Origin: Dicaeum eximium
Lineage: Eukaryota > Chordata > Aves > Passeriformes > Dicaeidae
DNA length: 64,000 nt
NCBI GenBank assembly: GCA_013396995.1
Contig: VWZP01003801.1
Location: 1,074,354 to 1,138,353, forward strand
Direction of reading: 5' to 3'
The notes under the pieces are model-generated. The model saw nothing but the letters and a program-made list of their open reading frames with translations. It did not search any database and was not told the DNA's origin. A program made the position numbers and the translations under genes. Of the stretch, positions 50,601 to 64,000 are shown in pieces. The first letter of the stretch is position 1, and each line of letters begins with the position of its first letter.

Positions 50601-53600
50601 CACATGGCATGCGTGCAGCTGAACTGTATTCATGGGAGAAGGAAGAGTGTACAGAGGGAAATAAATAACTTTATTACCAGAAGGGTAAACAATGCCCAGA
50701 GCTCTGCGGTGTGCAGGGGTTAGCACTTGGTTCAAGTCAGTCACTGGAAGAGCCAGAAATTAGGACCTGGATCTCTTAGTGGACACAGCAATGAGCTTCT
50801 CCAGACCTTGCTGACTCCTCTCCAGGACCTGCCAGGGGCAATGAGCGAGTGCTTCAGCCTCAGCAGTGAGTCAGGGCTCACTCACCCCTGACCACAAAGA
50901 TGCCGCTCCACAAAGACAGGCTCCTCACTACTGAAACAATGCACACAGAGAAGGATCCTGCCCCAGAACTTCTGAGAGGAGATTGTGACTGTGCTAGTCA
51001 AAGCCAAACCCCAGCTGCAGCCACTGGCTGCTAAATCTGTCCAAAAAAAAATAGAGCTTGGCAGCAGCAGTGATGGACCCAGACAGTTATTGCAGTCTGA
51101 GCTCAGTTTTCCCTCCTGGTTTGATAGCAAAGACTGAGACATGCAGCTAGACACACAGACTGCATGAGGATGGTCCAGGACATGGAGGCCAAGAAATCCC
51201 ACATGGAAGCACCAGTTGAACCCCTGGGCAGTGTTCAGTGGTCCATGTGAAGAGCCCTGCCTGGAAGGATCCAAGCTATAGGGTCAATCAGTGTTGTCTC
51301 CAGAAAGCAGTTTAATTCTAGGAAGCTCTGGCTTTTCTGCTTAGGCTCCTACTGGTGGAGAAAACTTTTCCTTAATTTCTGCCTAAGCACAAAGGCTGAT
51401 TGTTGTTAGTTGTTTTGGATTTTTTTTTTAAAGACAGATATTTTTCAAAACTATGGTGATGTGAGAATCCAACACCAGAATCCCACAGAGAGCTCCAGAC
51501 TCACTTACTGCCCTAATGTGGAAGGCAGTGACCTCTTTTTGATGGACAAGATGACCAAATAAGTGACCATTTGCTTTCTCACGTCATAGTCCTGGCTCTG
51601 AAGAACTGCATGGCAATTCTGGTGTTCACAGAGCTAAGGGAGGACCTTTGGGAATTATTCCTATTTTAATTCTTACTGAAAAGTTTAGATTTGGGAATGG
51701 GAATCTTTTGGCTCCAAAAGCAAATCAAATTTTTGGCTTCAAAGAGGCAATCAAATCTCCTTAGAGTCTTGTGACTGCTCATTTTTACTGCATCTAGAAA
51801 GTCCAGGATACAGATAACAGAGGCTTAATTAAAAAGCTTAGGAAAAGAAATCTAATAGAGCCACACGATTTATTTGCTTCAATGCATCCTTCATCTTTGT
51901 GAATTCAGACACAACCACCTCTGCTGGGGAGCTGCAAGTGGAAGGAGGTGTAAGTGGCTGGGCTCACCTGCACCCAGAACACTCAGAGGGAGTGGGCAGC
52001 ATCCATGCCCCATTCTGGCAGGTAACTGGCAGCAGAGCACATGCACAGGAAAGAATTCTGGGGAGAGAGAACATGTCACAGCAATATTCAACAAGCACAA
52101 GCAATGGCAAAAAGCAACCAGCCCTATGGAGAACAACCAGAAGAGACGATTTCTGGTCTTCAGATACCCAGGGTATCTCCCAAGCACAGCACCACTGCCC
52201 AAGAAGAGGAGAGCTCAGATATGAACCCACGGCAGCCACACCTTGCACAGCTTCCACGTGGCAGAGAACAGATCCCTGTGGAGCAAATGCTGTGCTTGAC
52301 CTCTTCTGTTCACCCTGGGGCTGTGCCACTGAGTGGTGAGCAGGAGTGATGGAAGGGAGCTGGCATCAACTTGCAAACTCTGTAACTCTAATATTTACAA
52401 TACAAACATGCATTTCTTGTTCCAGACCAACATCCTCTGTAGTTCAGGAAATGCCCCTGTGGCCCTTCCCACCATTGCTTCACTTTTATGGGTGCTTTTC
52501 TCCCCAGTTATGCCTTGTTCAGCCTGTTCTGTCTCATGACAATGTCCTCTTGCAGAGGCTCAGCACTGGCACAGGTGACAGGCTGCCACCTAACCCAGCC
52601 CCAAGCAGTGTGGTCACAGGCAGACCCACCACTAGCCTCCTGCAGTGTTTTCCTTGCTGATGAAACAAGCCAGCAATGTATAACCCAAGCTATTCCTGAC
52701 AGCCTGCCCTTGGCTCTGTGGGCCCAGCCTTGGGAAGGGCTGGCTGCTCTGCATGTCTCTGCTGAGGAACAGGCGGCATCTCTTGGAGACGTCTGTCTCA
52801 GCTCACTTGCTAAGGAACAGGAATAATTCTCCATCAGACTTTCCCCTGCCAGCTCCCCTCCTGTTCCCTACAGCACACTGACAATCTGGAGCATCCTGGG
52901 GAGCAGCAGAACCTTCCCCACGCTTGCTCCAGAGCATTTTCAGACATCAGAGCAGAGCCAAGGGCCAGGATGGTTGTAGCCCTGCAAGGGTCCTGGAGCA
53001 GGTCCTTCCCAGATAACCCAGCCAGGCTAATGTAGCGTATCAGAAGGGCAGGACCTTTGTGATTCTGCCTCCCTGAGCAGATCAGCAGGCAGACACATCC
53101 CTGTGCCCTGCAAAGCCATCTTGTGATTGAGTGGCATTCCTCCAAGTCACCAGTTGAGCCACAACCCCCAGGCACTGGCACAGCATCAGGAAGCTCAACT
53201 GTCCCTCTGAAACCACTGGGAAAGTGTCTTTCACCAGCACTGCACCCTAACTCTCAGGCTCAGAAATTGCCTCAAGTAGCTTGGTGTTGGGCCATACAAC
53301 TCTATTTTTAAGCATAGCCAGTGCCTGGATGTTGTCAGCCCACTTATCCCCATGGCAAAGGGGCTCCATTTGGTGGCTCCTGACTTAATGATATTTCATT
53401 AGTAGAAATTAAACCAAGTGACTTGAACTTGGCTGGATCAGACAGAACTGAGTCCCAGCAGCATAGGGGTGCTTGAAAGCTTAGCTCAGGCTTTTTTTCC
53501 CAGAGCTGCACATTTTCTCCCATCCCCCTAGTCCTCTTGAAACAGGCAAACCAAGTAATTAAACCACCCCACCTCCTCTCACCTCCCAGCACTTGTAAAT

Positions 53601-56600
53601 AGAGATAGACTGGGAGGAGGTTACCCACAACGCTGAGGGAAAACCACAAGGAAAGCAGCTCAGGGCAAACCTGAGCAGGGCAAGACAGGACGTGTGCATG
53701 AGTAGGTTTACACAGAGAACAGCCCAGGAACAATGAGCTGCAGCAGGGGACGACAAATGTGCTCTCCCATCAGCCCAGATGGGTGAACCAGCACGTCTGC
53801 ATTTGGGAGAGGGTGGTTCCGCATCTCCACAGGCACTGGGGTCACACAGAAGTTATGTTTTAGCCACAATAATGAAGTACCATTTCAGGGCAAGATGAGG
53901 GGTAGGGTGCAGAAGAAGGATGAAGGCTGCACAATGGTTCATCATCTTCCTCTTCTCCAGTACCTGGCTACAATACATCACATTCCTGTGGAGCCAATGG
54001 AGGGATCCCACCAGTCTCTATCACACAGACCTTCCTCCCCAGAAATCTCCCCTTTTTGCACAAATGACTCTCTTGTTTTCCTGGGAAGCTACTTAAAGCC
54101 AACTCCAAGCAGTCACAGATGGCTCCTGAAGGGTTATGGGGCACCCCATTCCCAGGATTCATTTTCATCCCATGTCTCTGCTGCTGAAGCACCCCAGTAC
54201 CCCCTTCCTAGCCACAACCCTCAGAGGAGGCTCCACAGGCACTCAACTGAGGTGGTACAGCTCACTTCTGAGGCACAGCAGTACAAACCTCTTAGCCAAG
54301 TGGGACAGGAGCATTTTCCAAACTCCTTCCACCAAATGCATATGCTCCACAGCTATCATCCCCTGGTACGCACCCTTCTGCAGCATTTTCTGCCCCAAAC
54401 CACACAGTTCCTATACAAACACACAGATGTGAAGGTACTGGGGATCCCTGGACCTCACCATAACCAGGTGTACACAGGCAAGATGTCCAAGATTGCTTCC
54501 TTTGGGAAGGAGATGAAAGGAGGTGTCAACCCCTAAAATAATATTACCCTTGTTGTCAGCAATCACCCCCTTGCAGCTTCTCTGGAGTGCCAGGGCTGTG
54601 TGGCACAACTGGGTGGTAATGGCAGCCAGGCTCCCTGGCACTGACAACAGCCTTCCTCCAGCCAAGAAACACACTCCAAAGAGGGGACTTTGAGTCACTG
54701 TTTTACATGGGATAACTCGATGGACTGCACTGCCTTTAACAGGAAAAGTCATTCCCTCCTCCAGGGATGTGTCCTGCCAGCTGGAAGGCAGCAGTCCACG
54801 GGCAAGAGAGGGACAAGGGGTGTGCTGCCTTCAGGAAGTGTTAATGAAGGCGTGGAAGAAGGTTCTAAGCTATTCTCTCTGGAAAGTGATGGAAGGGAAG
54901 AGCCATGCAGAGGGGTGAGGACATGTCCTGCTCTCATTCCAGCCAGACAGGGAACAGCCAAGCCTGCCAGAAGCAGCAGTGGTTGTGAAGAATGTCTAGG
55001 GGTGGAAACACACAGCCTCAGGGAACTGAAGTGGGACCAAAAATCCAAGCACACCTGCCTCCACTTGTTCCCAAGATCCCTGATACCTGTGCACAGTCAT
55101 CTGCAGGCAGCATCCCTGTAAATGGGGCTCATGGGACAGGAGTGCCTCTGGCATGCTGCATTGGGGGATGGAGAGGCAGCAGAGCTGCATCACCTCTATC
55201 TGATAGTGGGGCACTTGTCCCACCCACACAGTGCAAATTGCTCACAGCACAGACTCTCACACTGAAATCTGAGGGCTGACAGGCACAGGGACAGCACAGA
55301 AGCCCCAGGCACATTAAATGCACCCACGTGGTTTCCAGCCTGCAAGAGGCAGATGGATGCTCCCTGCTTCCTCAGTCTGGGGTTGCAGTGACCCATGCCC
55401 ACGACTGTCACCTCCCCACAACCACTGCCACGCTCAGTGACTCATGGCAGATGCACTAAAACCGCAGACAGCAAACATGGGGCAGGCGCCAGCGGCATAA
55501 GGTGCCACTGGCACCAAGTGCCACCAGACTTCAGGTTTGTCCATCTGGATCCAGTGCAAGACAGACACATTGACTTTCATCGGAAAATGCCTCGGCTCAG
55601 CCTCTCCAGCGCTGTGGCAACCTTTGTGGGGCAGGCAATGCCCCTGTGCCAAGGACAGAGGAGACTCCTGAGCGGGCAGTGACAGGCAGCAGCCCTGCAG
55701 CTGACCCGACCCCTGTCCAGCCACAGGCTCCTCACGGCTGGCCCCCTTGCCCCCACATTTCACTATCTCCTCTTTTAGCTTGAACATGTCCCAGCCATGC
55801 TCCTTGCCAGGAGTCACACATGAAGAGAGCCTTCTGACAGGTCACATACGGGGCTGGCACTACCACCACTACAGAAACGTGACAACACAACCTTATTTCA
55901 CATCACTACTCCTTCCTCCACTGAAAGGATCCAGAAACTGCCCCCCTCAAGGGGCAATTTCTCCATTCCCACTCCCCAGGATCTGCTGTGCCTTTGGCAT
56001 AGTTCATGGCTGGAAACAGGACGTTGGGTGGCTGGGTGAGATCAGCCCCTGTGCTCCACAGCCTGCGTGTCCACGTGGGATGTGGGATGGGAGCGAGCCA
56101 GGGAGGGAGGGAGGCAGCGGTCCAATGTTCAGAGGTTTTTGGGTTTTTCTCCAAACCACTAAAAAGGAGGGATCTCTGCTGAAAGTGCTCCAAAGAAACA
56201 CAGCAAGCACTGCTGACAGTGTAATGTCCACTGCCCATTTCTATGAATGCTCTTACAGGTTTAGCAGAAACCGGGAAGCTTGGAGCTGACTTTTCACTGC
56301 TCAAGGCATGCAAGAACTCCCAGATGAGCAGAGGCAGTGTGACCCTGTGTGCAGCCCCCACCAGCGCCCTTTGGAGGGGCACTTCCCAGCAGGCTGCTGG
56401 AGCATGCCTGGCAGAAGAGACAATGGACTTGTGTGTGTTTTGCTCCTCGTGCCTGGCTGACAAACCCAGCCCGCAGAGCTGCACATTTGCAGTGCACACT
56501 CAGCACTCTGCAGCTAAGCCAGGCTGAGGGATGACCCAGCAGAGAGGTTTGCAGCCAGCTCTGCCTCTCTGCCTTCCATCTGCTGTACAGGCAGCAGCCA

Positions 56601-59600
56601 CAGAGGTGGCTGTGGGGTTTCAGGGGGTGTCATCAGATGGATGTTTTTTTAAGCTGCTACAAAAAGAACATTAAACTCCTGACGTGAGATGGGGTCAGAA
56701 CATCCTGCACTAGTTTAGATTTCTGCTACATGTCACACACATTGGGCAGGAAAATAATTATCTTTCTAACTTTACTTTTTTGCCTTTCCTTTTTTTTTCC
56801 CAATAGGAGGCTGCTCTGCTTTTAACTGCCTGGAAGACACCTCTGAAATCTGAAATCCCTGGTCTGTCCAGGCTTCAGGCAGACACCTACTGTTAAGGGA
56901 GTGCTGGCTGTACCCAAGCCAGTGCAGGGACTGGCTGCCACTGGTTCCAGAAGTGACTGTGATTCAGAGATCTGGCTTCTGGACATGCTTTAAAACCACT
57001 TGTGCACTACTTTTGATGTTCAAGATCCTGGAAAGTTTACTTGGGAAGAAGTTATTGCCATTGCCATTAGGAAGATATTAAAATTACATTAAGAACCTCC
57101 TTGTTTTCTATAAAGCCTCATGAAAGCTCTTTCCTCTTTTGGCTCCTGTTTTCTTGCACAGCTTACTTTGCCTTTATGTTTCTAAAGATAATTTTTCTTC
57201 ATTTCTCACTGATGACACCTCTTGGACTATCACAGTGCCACCAGCCATACCCAGGCTCAGGGGCTGGCACAGCTGGGCCTTGGCTGTGTGGCTCCCTCCT
57301 CCCCAGAGGTGGGGATGGCTCAGGCTCTGCTTTCCAAGAAAGGCCCTCTTATTCCCATTTAGTCAAGTTGAGTTAAGGATCAGCCAGGGAAACTCTAATC
57401 AAGTGATGGAAAATGGTGACAGTTATAGGATTAGCTCACAATAAATCATGCAGAAAGGGAAAGAATGAATCCAGCTGCTTCAAGGAGCTTGCCAAATGCC
57501 CCAGCATCGTCTGTGGGGATCATATTAGGAACAGAGCCAATGGCAGCTGGTCTGGACTCTCTGCCCCATTCAGTGCAGGGGCTCTTCCTAAACCTTCATG
57601 TCTCCTCAGCAGCAGGAGGCTCTGGTCACCTGGTACCAGCCTGAGGCAGATGCCAGGAAAGTTTAATAGAAAGATCACAGGCATTTTAGCTGGAGGGATG
57701 TATTTTGCTGGGGCAGTGTCCCTAGGTCTCTATTGTCACAAGGACTGCAATTAAGATCTTTATAGGAAACAGAAAATTAACAATATCCAGCAGGAACATG
57801 GCCTCTGTGAGCAAATAAAGTATTTGTGTGTAAGTACCATGCAATCTTCTGTTTCCAAATGGTTAATTCCTCCTATAAGCCAAGCTAGAAGCTTTCCAAG
57901 AGCAATTTCTCTTCCCCATTACGCCTGTCATTCTCCTGGCCCCAGTTGGCTGCTTGCATTTACAATACAAGCCTGAACTGCCAGCATTTCCATTCCTTGT
58001 CAATAAACCCCTCCTTTGCAGCCTGCTGCCCAAAGGAACTGCAGCAGAAAGGCTGGCACCGGCAGTGCCAAGGCAGGGATCCTTGCTGGGATGGACAGGG
58101 GCTGACCTTCCCTGGGCGAGGCTGCTCCAGAGATCCCTCTCCCTCCAATTCCGCTGCTGTGGTGTCCATCCCCATCCCTGGGCAGGCTCAGGCAGCCCCC
58201 AGCTGCTCACACAGCACCAAGCCAAGAGAGCATCTGCACCAGCCTGCTGCCTCCTGCTCAGCTGCTGGGGCCACGGCAGCCCAGCGTGCAGGGGACCAGG
58301 CTGGGCTTGCTCAGAGCCTGCCCGCACTCAGCTCTGGCTTGGGCAGATGCTGTTTGTGCCCTCTGCACAGGGCCACCTGCACAGCTACAACCAAGAGGAG
58401 TCTCTCTAATGTCAGATGGCTCAGCTTGCCAGCTGAACATGTCTCAAGCCATCTTCTCAGCTCTGTGCATCTGGGATTGATGAAAGCCTCAACAAGCTGA
58501 TCTGAGAAAAAATGCACACTCAGCAAACTCTTCCCAGCGCTGCCCCTTCCACGCAGCCATCCCTCCCTGCCTTTGATTCGTGGCTCTCATCCCTCTGCTC
58601 CCAGCACAGGCAGCTCAGGGGCTGTGTCCTGACTTTCTAAATGACACAGGTCATTAGCTGGTGAGACTCTCTGTCACAAGATACACAACAAGAGGCTTTA
58701 CAAAGACTTGAAGAGATGCATGAGCTCACAGAGGAGGAGAGGGGTGAATTACAGCCTGCTGGTGACTTGGGAGAACCATCTCTGAGAACCACCTCCAGCA
58801 CATGTGGTCCCACCACAGGGCCCCTTGTGCCTACTTCTGCTGCATTTAGTAATGCCCACTGCCTGAGGCCACCAAAGGGCCCTGTCTCCCCTGCAAGCAT
58901 GTTCAGCAGAGGACACAAACACCTCCCATGCCATCACAGCTCTGGGGCACAACAGATCCACCATCACTGGCAGCTGTTTGTCTGGGTGGCTGCTGGATTT
59001 AACCCTTCCTGAGAGTGGCTGCTGGCTCTGGGGACATCCCTCTCCTTTGCACAGAGAGTGAGCAAGCTCTCATGGGGACCTCAGGAAGGAGGGAACTGGG
59101 AGGTCTGTGTCTACACCACCCAGCAGCAGCTGTGGGCTACTGGTGCAAAACTCCACCAGCATCAATTCAGCCTCGTTTGGGCCTTACAGCGCTTGTGTCT
59201 GCTGATCCTATGAGGCGAAAGGGAAATCAATCTCCCTGATACTGTCAGGAGTAAACTTGGAAGAGACCCAGCTGTGAATATGCTACCCCTGCACCCTTGC
59301 CAAAAGGAAGGGCCTGGCTCTGTAGATATGTGCAGGACTGAACTCGCTGCCTTCTCCTGCCATGGGGAAATCTGCCCGTGCAGAGACGCTCCCGTGCAGG
59401 CAGAGCCACTCTCACAGGGCAACACGGTGGGGGTGGGGAGCTGCTGAGGAGCTTCTGACCTCCAGATAGCTTGTGCTGATTTCTCAGGTCCCTGCTTTGA
59501 AGAAAGCCCTCCAGAACAGGCAAGGCAGCCCCAGAGACACCCACACTCGGCAGCTCCGAACAAACATCACCTTTGAACGTCATGTCAATATTACCCATCT

Positions 59601-62600
59601 TCCTGCGAGGTCAGTGAAGCAACATCTGGCCAGAGAGCAGGATTGGGTTGGGTTCCACAAACTCACAGGGAGAGACAGCACTGCAAGGGATGGGTCAAAT
59701 CTGCTGCTGCTCCCTCCCTGGAAGAACTGGGAAAGCAGCCAGGAGATGGAGGGCTATAAATCAAGTGACATTTACATGGAGAAGGAAAAGCTGTGAGCAT
59801 GTTGTGACTGGAGGCCAGGACTCATGGCCTCAGCATCCCTCCACATCACACAGGACAAGCTGATGGGAAGGGACCTAGAGCCCTGTGCACTGCTGTGAAG
59901 ATCCAAATGGCACATCTTGCACAAGTACCATGAGTAGAAACGCCAGCACCTGCTCATCTGCCATGGCCAGGCTACAGGCTCCCTCATCTGTCACTGGCAG
60001 CAACACCTTCAGAGATGTTCTTTGGGGAGAAAACAGCTTCAAGTCCAATTGGAAGCTGCTCTGAGGGAGTCTATGAAAATTAAGCCCAATTGTGAAAAAG
60101 CTGGGTCTCACCAGAATCAGGTGCTTTTTCAGCACAGCAGGTCCCACACCTGTGCTGAGCACATGTAACAGACTCACCCGAGCACAACACCACCCACAAA
60201 CCTGGGGCACTGTGGTTTGCAGCACCTCACAGCTGCCAAAACAGCTTCACAGTGTGACACCACCCCCAGGCTTCATGACCAGGGATGCAGCACTGCTGGG
60301 AGCAGTGACCGCCTCTGCCACTCATTGCTCCAATGTACCAGAGATCACTGTAAGGTGAAGGGGAGGTAGGACATGCCAATAGACAGGGAGGCAAGCAGGA
60401 CTCCAGAGAGCCAGCCTGTGGACAGGGCTGGGGATGCCTGGTGCTTGGAGAGCCCTGCTGGGGGTCAGGAAGCTCTTGTCACAGCACAGGGAAGGACCTG
60501 AGGTGGCACAGGACAGCATGTTCAACTGGGACAGAGAAATCAGCAGACACGGAATCCACACACACTCACACCGTCAAAACCAGGTTCTCGACCATTTTCA
60601 ACACTGAATGGTGATTCTGCTCTCTGCACAGAGCTGCCAGAGGATGTGGGTTATGTGGCCAGGCTTTCCTGCACTGGCAGACAGTGACGAGCCACCTCAG
60701 CAGAGGATGTAGCTGCCGAACCCAAGGGTGGTGGAGCTGCTGCAGCCCTAACCAGAGAGAAGAAACCCTGCTTTCTTCTCCCAGGAAAGACCAACTCCAA
60801 GCCCTTCCCAGCCAAATTCCCATCAGTATGCCAGCCCATAAATTTACAACTATTTATTTAGCCAAAGCTCATCCAAATATGAAGAGCTCAGGGGCACGGT
60901 GGGAAAACAGGAGAAGGCAGAGCAGCCAGCCTGTTCCTCCAACAGGCTGCAGGAATTCCCCACTGGCTGGTTCAAGGCTGGACACCTCCATGCCCTGAAG
61001 CTAAATGTGTTCAGTGCCATGCCAGCAAGCTAAAGGGAGTGGACTTGTGCAAGGATCTCTGAGGCAAGGATCACCAAGTCTAGAAACAAACCTGAGGCAG
61101 ATATTTGCGTCTGAGACTTCAAAAGGTGGGAGGTGGGAAAGTTTACAAGGCAGGGACCTTCAAAAAGCCTATACACCCCAGACATCCCAGTAAGGGCTGC
61201 TGCAAAGGGTCTGGGAAAAAATGAAACTTGCTCAATAGCATTCAGAAGAAATGCTGGAAGAGAGCTTGGCTTCCCTCCCATTTGCCCTCTCCCTGTCCAC
61301 CAGAAGCCAGCATAAAGATGTCCCCACATCAACAACTGGCGGGTCAGAAGGACAGCACCAGGTCCAAGACAGAGCTCTGTGTCCAAGACTGTGGCCCTGA
61401 TCCCATGTGGTGCCCTCACACAGCCTTTCATCAGCTTTTCAGACTGAAAATCCGTATTTTAGGCAGCTGCCCAGGGCAAGTCACAGCAACGTGTGGGCTG
61501 ATGCAGAGACCAATTTGCCAAGGGCAGGGGAGCGTGTGTGCACAGGGCAGCATGTGTGTGTTTGCCTTTTGCAATCACTGTCCTGTCTGAGGGGCTCACA
61601 CTGAAAACACACTCAGGGCACCGCTGAGCTCTGACAGATTCAGCCCCCAAGAGGGGAGCAGAGATCCGTGAGCTGTGAAGTGGTGGGGTGACACTTCAGG
61701 TTGTTGGCCACTGCAGGCTCCTCTGGCTCCTGAGTGTCCTGGGCTTGCTCAGCTCCATGCAGAGGGGACCTGGCACTGCTGGAACCCCCCGTGCTGCCTC
61801 CTGCAGAGGTCCCAGTGCCCGGCTGGTGCTGCTGCAGCCCCCGTTTGCTGAGCAGCCAGCACACCCCATGAGTCAGGGCAATGCTGGTATCATTTGTGTA
61901 CAGGATCCAAGTCACACAGAGCCATTCCTCACACTGTGTCCTCTGGCTCCCCTTCCCCTCCCTGTCCCCACGAGGGACACACTGGGTGTCCCTCAGAGCA
62001 TCACAGTCTCCTTCCACCACAATGAATGAAGCATCATCTCTGCTGCCCAGCTCATTAAACTGTAAGAGAAACAAAATAAGCCCCATGGCCCAGTGCTATC
62101 TCCTGCACTGGGTGATCTCCTGTAAAGGACATGCAGGAAGGCTTTACCCAAGCAGTGGCCACCCTGCTCCTGGGGATACAGAGAAACTCTTCTCACATTT
62201 GCCCATGCAGGCTTTTGACTTAGACTGAAATTTTGGCTTCCCAGTGGAAGCCACAGGCAATTGGAAAATGGAGAACAGAGCAAGAAGAGATATTTGGGGG
62301 TTGCAGCCGACTTATCAGAGCTCTACAACTGACTTTAATGGGTAATCTACTAGAATGACATGGGGTACAAACCTGCAACAGCAAAAACTGGCACAGCCAG
62401 GATAAATCATAACAGCCAGCCCTGAAACAAGGATCCCAGCATCTGGAAATGAGCATCAGGGATGGGGGACAACCTCATAGGGCAGCAGCATATACAGGGG
62501 GCATTTAGCAATATCTGCCACCATCCAGCCTTGCTGGGAGGATTTTACTGCCAAGGGGGGAGTTCATTTGAAGAAGGGAAAAATTAAAATATCTATGTGA

Positions 62601-63976
62601 ATCAGTGGAGAAATTGCAGAGAGCTTGTGGCTGAATACAGACCTGTCCAACAGCTGCAGATCCAGACAGGAGACAGAGACAGGGTGTCCAAGTTTACAGC
62701 ACTGCAAGCTCTGCAGGTAGAGGTACGTGTATGGGAGAGAACTGGGCAGCAGAGCTGGGAAAGAGGGGTTCAACTCCCCATTGACATCAGTCACTCCCCT
62801 CCATCCATGATGTATTTTACTGGGGGAAAAAAGTACCTCCAGCTCCTAGAGTAGGTCCATTTGCCCCCGTTTTCACTCTCAGCGAAAACTGTGCCATGCA
62901 GACAGGACCAAGGCACAATGGTGTTAAACCCAGGACTTTCAGGCCTCCAGGGCTACTCAGTGAGATGTTTCCCCCTTTTCAGACTACTAGGAGTCCTTAA
63001 CTGCCTTTGAACAAGGAAAGATTTTGGCTTTTGCCCAGCTGTACCTCAAAGGCTCCAAGTGAAACATCCCCCCTTGGCCCCTCAGAAGTATTTGGGGAGT
63101 TAAGCTCTTCTTTGGGTACTCAGCTCCAAGGGGCAGTACTGGGAGTTAAGTGCCTAATGCCTTTGTAGTTTCTTTTGGCTTCTGATACTGAGTCCTGGAA
63201 AAGACAGCTGTGTTTGCACTGGAATTAAGATGGAGGGTTTGCCATGCTCTCTGTGCAGATGCTTGCGGGAACCAAGGACCAAGAAATAAACCCAGCACAT
63301 AAAAAATCCCAACACCCTCAGGAGAGCCCTGACCACTGCACAGGCACTCATCTCCCAGCCCTGGATCTCAGTGACCTGCACCAACACAGGCAAAGTCCTA
63401 CTGGCGCTGCTCCTGTGGAGTTCCTATTGCAGGACATTGGAGTTTTGTGTGTGGGGACAAAATGCAGGTGCATGGTGCTGCCAGAGAGAAACAGCCAGGC
63501 TGAGATGCCAGAGGAATGTGGGGCCAGGAGAGGCTGGATCCAGCCAGCAGAGCTACCGGGACAGGAATTTCTCCTGCGGAGACAGAGTTAACTCACGCTG
63601 TGCTAAGCCCACTCCTTTCCCCTCCAAGACCTCTTGCATGTATCAGAGATTCTCAGGAAACTGTATAAAGCCGAGAAGGACTAGAGAAAGCATTCCTCAT
63701 GAAAAGCCTGGCCCTCGGGAGCAGATGGGCTTCATTACTGTCCTGTTCTCAGCACCGGACTGGGTGGATTTCTCTACCCCAAGAGGTCACGGATGGAGTG
63801 CCTCATGTCTTTTCCAAACACAGCAGATCTGAGGGCTTCCAGCCTGTGTTTGCCAACATCTTGGCTGACAAATTTCACTGTACTTTGAGTACTGGCTTCT
63901 CAAAAGGAAGGGGCTGCATCCTTGGGCATCATGAAACTATGACTGGGAAAATGAGCTGGGCGAAACTGCCCCATGA
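44629..63976. other. Region upstream of the CHST13 middle exon, no exon recognised
   Basis: CHST13 needs one more exon in this direction carrying about 35 residues with a basic start and a membrane helix, ending in phase 1. Many minus-strand donor-like sites were inspected but none had a matching phase together with a start codon and helix. The region has no open frame resembling a known protein. It is probably the long first intron of CHST13 plus intergenic DNA. Confidence 0.45.
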
Positions 63977-64000
63977 CAAATGAAATGAAATGAAATGAAA
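63977..64000. repeat. (AAATG)n pentanucleotide repeat running off the window
   Basis: Four to five tandem units of aaatg occupy the last bases. The array is cut by the window end, so its full length is unknown. Confidence 0.9.

Noticed and set aside
53576..53733. Candidate CHST13 first exon: hydrophobic minus-strand frame before a donor at 53582, phase 1
   Set aside because: The matching frame has no ATG start; the only nearby ATG is in another phase.
54258..54345. Candidate CHST13 first exon: short minus-strand frame MLLSHLAKRFVLLCLR before AA|gtgagc, phase 1
   Set aside because: The phase fits, but the hydrophobic stretch is too short for a membrane anchor and the donor is weak.
53895..54536. 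213-residue plus-strand open frame
   Set aside because: Rich in H, P, S and Q without a hydrophobic core or known motif; a chance frame in AT/GC-neutral intergenic sequence.
1..64000. CRISPR arrays, operons, ribosome binding sites, prophage or endogenous retroviral genes
   Set aside because: The window is a vertebrate nuclear region. No regular spacer array, bacterial gene layout or retroviral gag, pol or env motif was seen.

Overview
The window is vertebrate nuclear DNA, most likely from a bird. The reasons are split genes with canonical GT/AG introns, short introns, low repeat density, and tails of CR1 LINEs, the typical sauropsid retroelement. The two genes found are best matched to the vertebrate genes SLC41A3 and CHST13. 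Two isolated N bases (27846 and 38048) point to a draft assembly.

Layout. Positions 1-7600 are non-coding: one CR1 tail, a 22-bp tandem duplication, and near 5.1-5.25 kb a tRNA-like element next to a CTCF-like motif. A CpG island at about 7850-8330 holds the probable promoter and non-coding first exon of SLC41A3 on the + strand (donor at 8205/8206). SLC41A3 coding exons then run from 9272 to the stop at 32716. All ten exons of a full-length reading frame (485 codons plus stop) can be joined with consistent phases. An additional exon at 14040-14234 encodes a second version of the first transmembrane helix and ends in the same phase, so the gene appears to have two homologous alternative first coding exons. 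A CpG-rich patch at about 13.25-13.59 kb may be the promoter of that second form. The 3' UTR carries a GGAA-type microsatellite and ends near an AATAAA at 33460.

Between 33.5 and 39.9 kb no protein gene is seen. This stretch contains an AT-rich inverted repeat (37.3-37.5 kb) and a CpG-rich block with a 16-bp minisatellite (37.9-38.16 kb). CHST13 lies on the - strand, tail-to-tail with SLC41A3. Its large GC-rich catalytic exon is 40382-41227 and the preceding 77-nt exon is 44552-44628. The first exon, with the start codon and membrane anchor, was not found, and 44629-64000 otherwise shows no gene that can be supported.

Functionally the two genes are unrelated. SLC41A3 is an MgtE-type magnesium transporter. 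CHST13 is a Golgi chondroitin 4-O-sulfotransferase. The most interesting feature is the pair of homologous alternative first coding exons of SLC41A3, which would give the transporter two different cytosolic N-termini and two different first helices.
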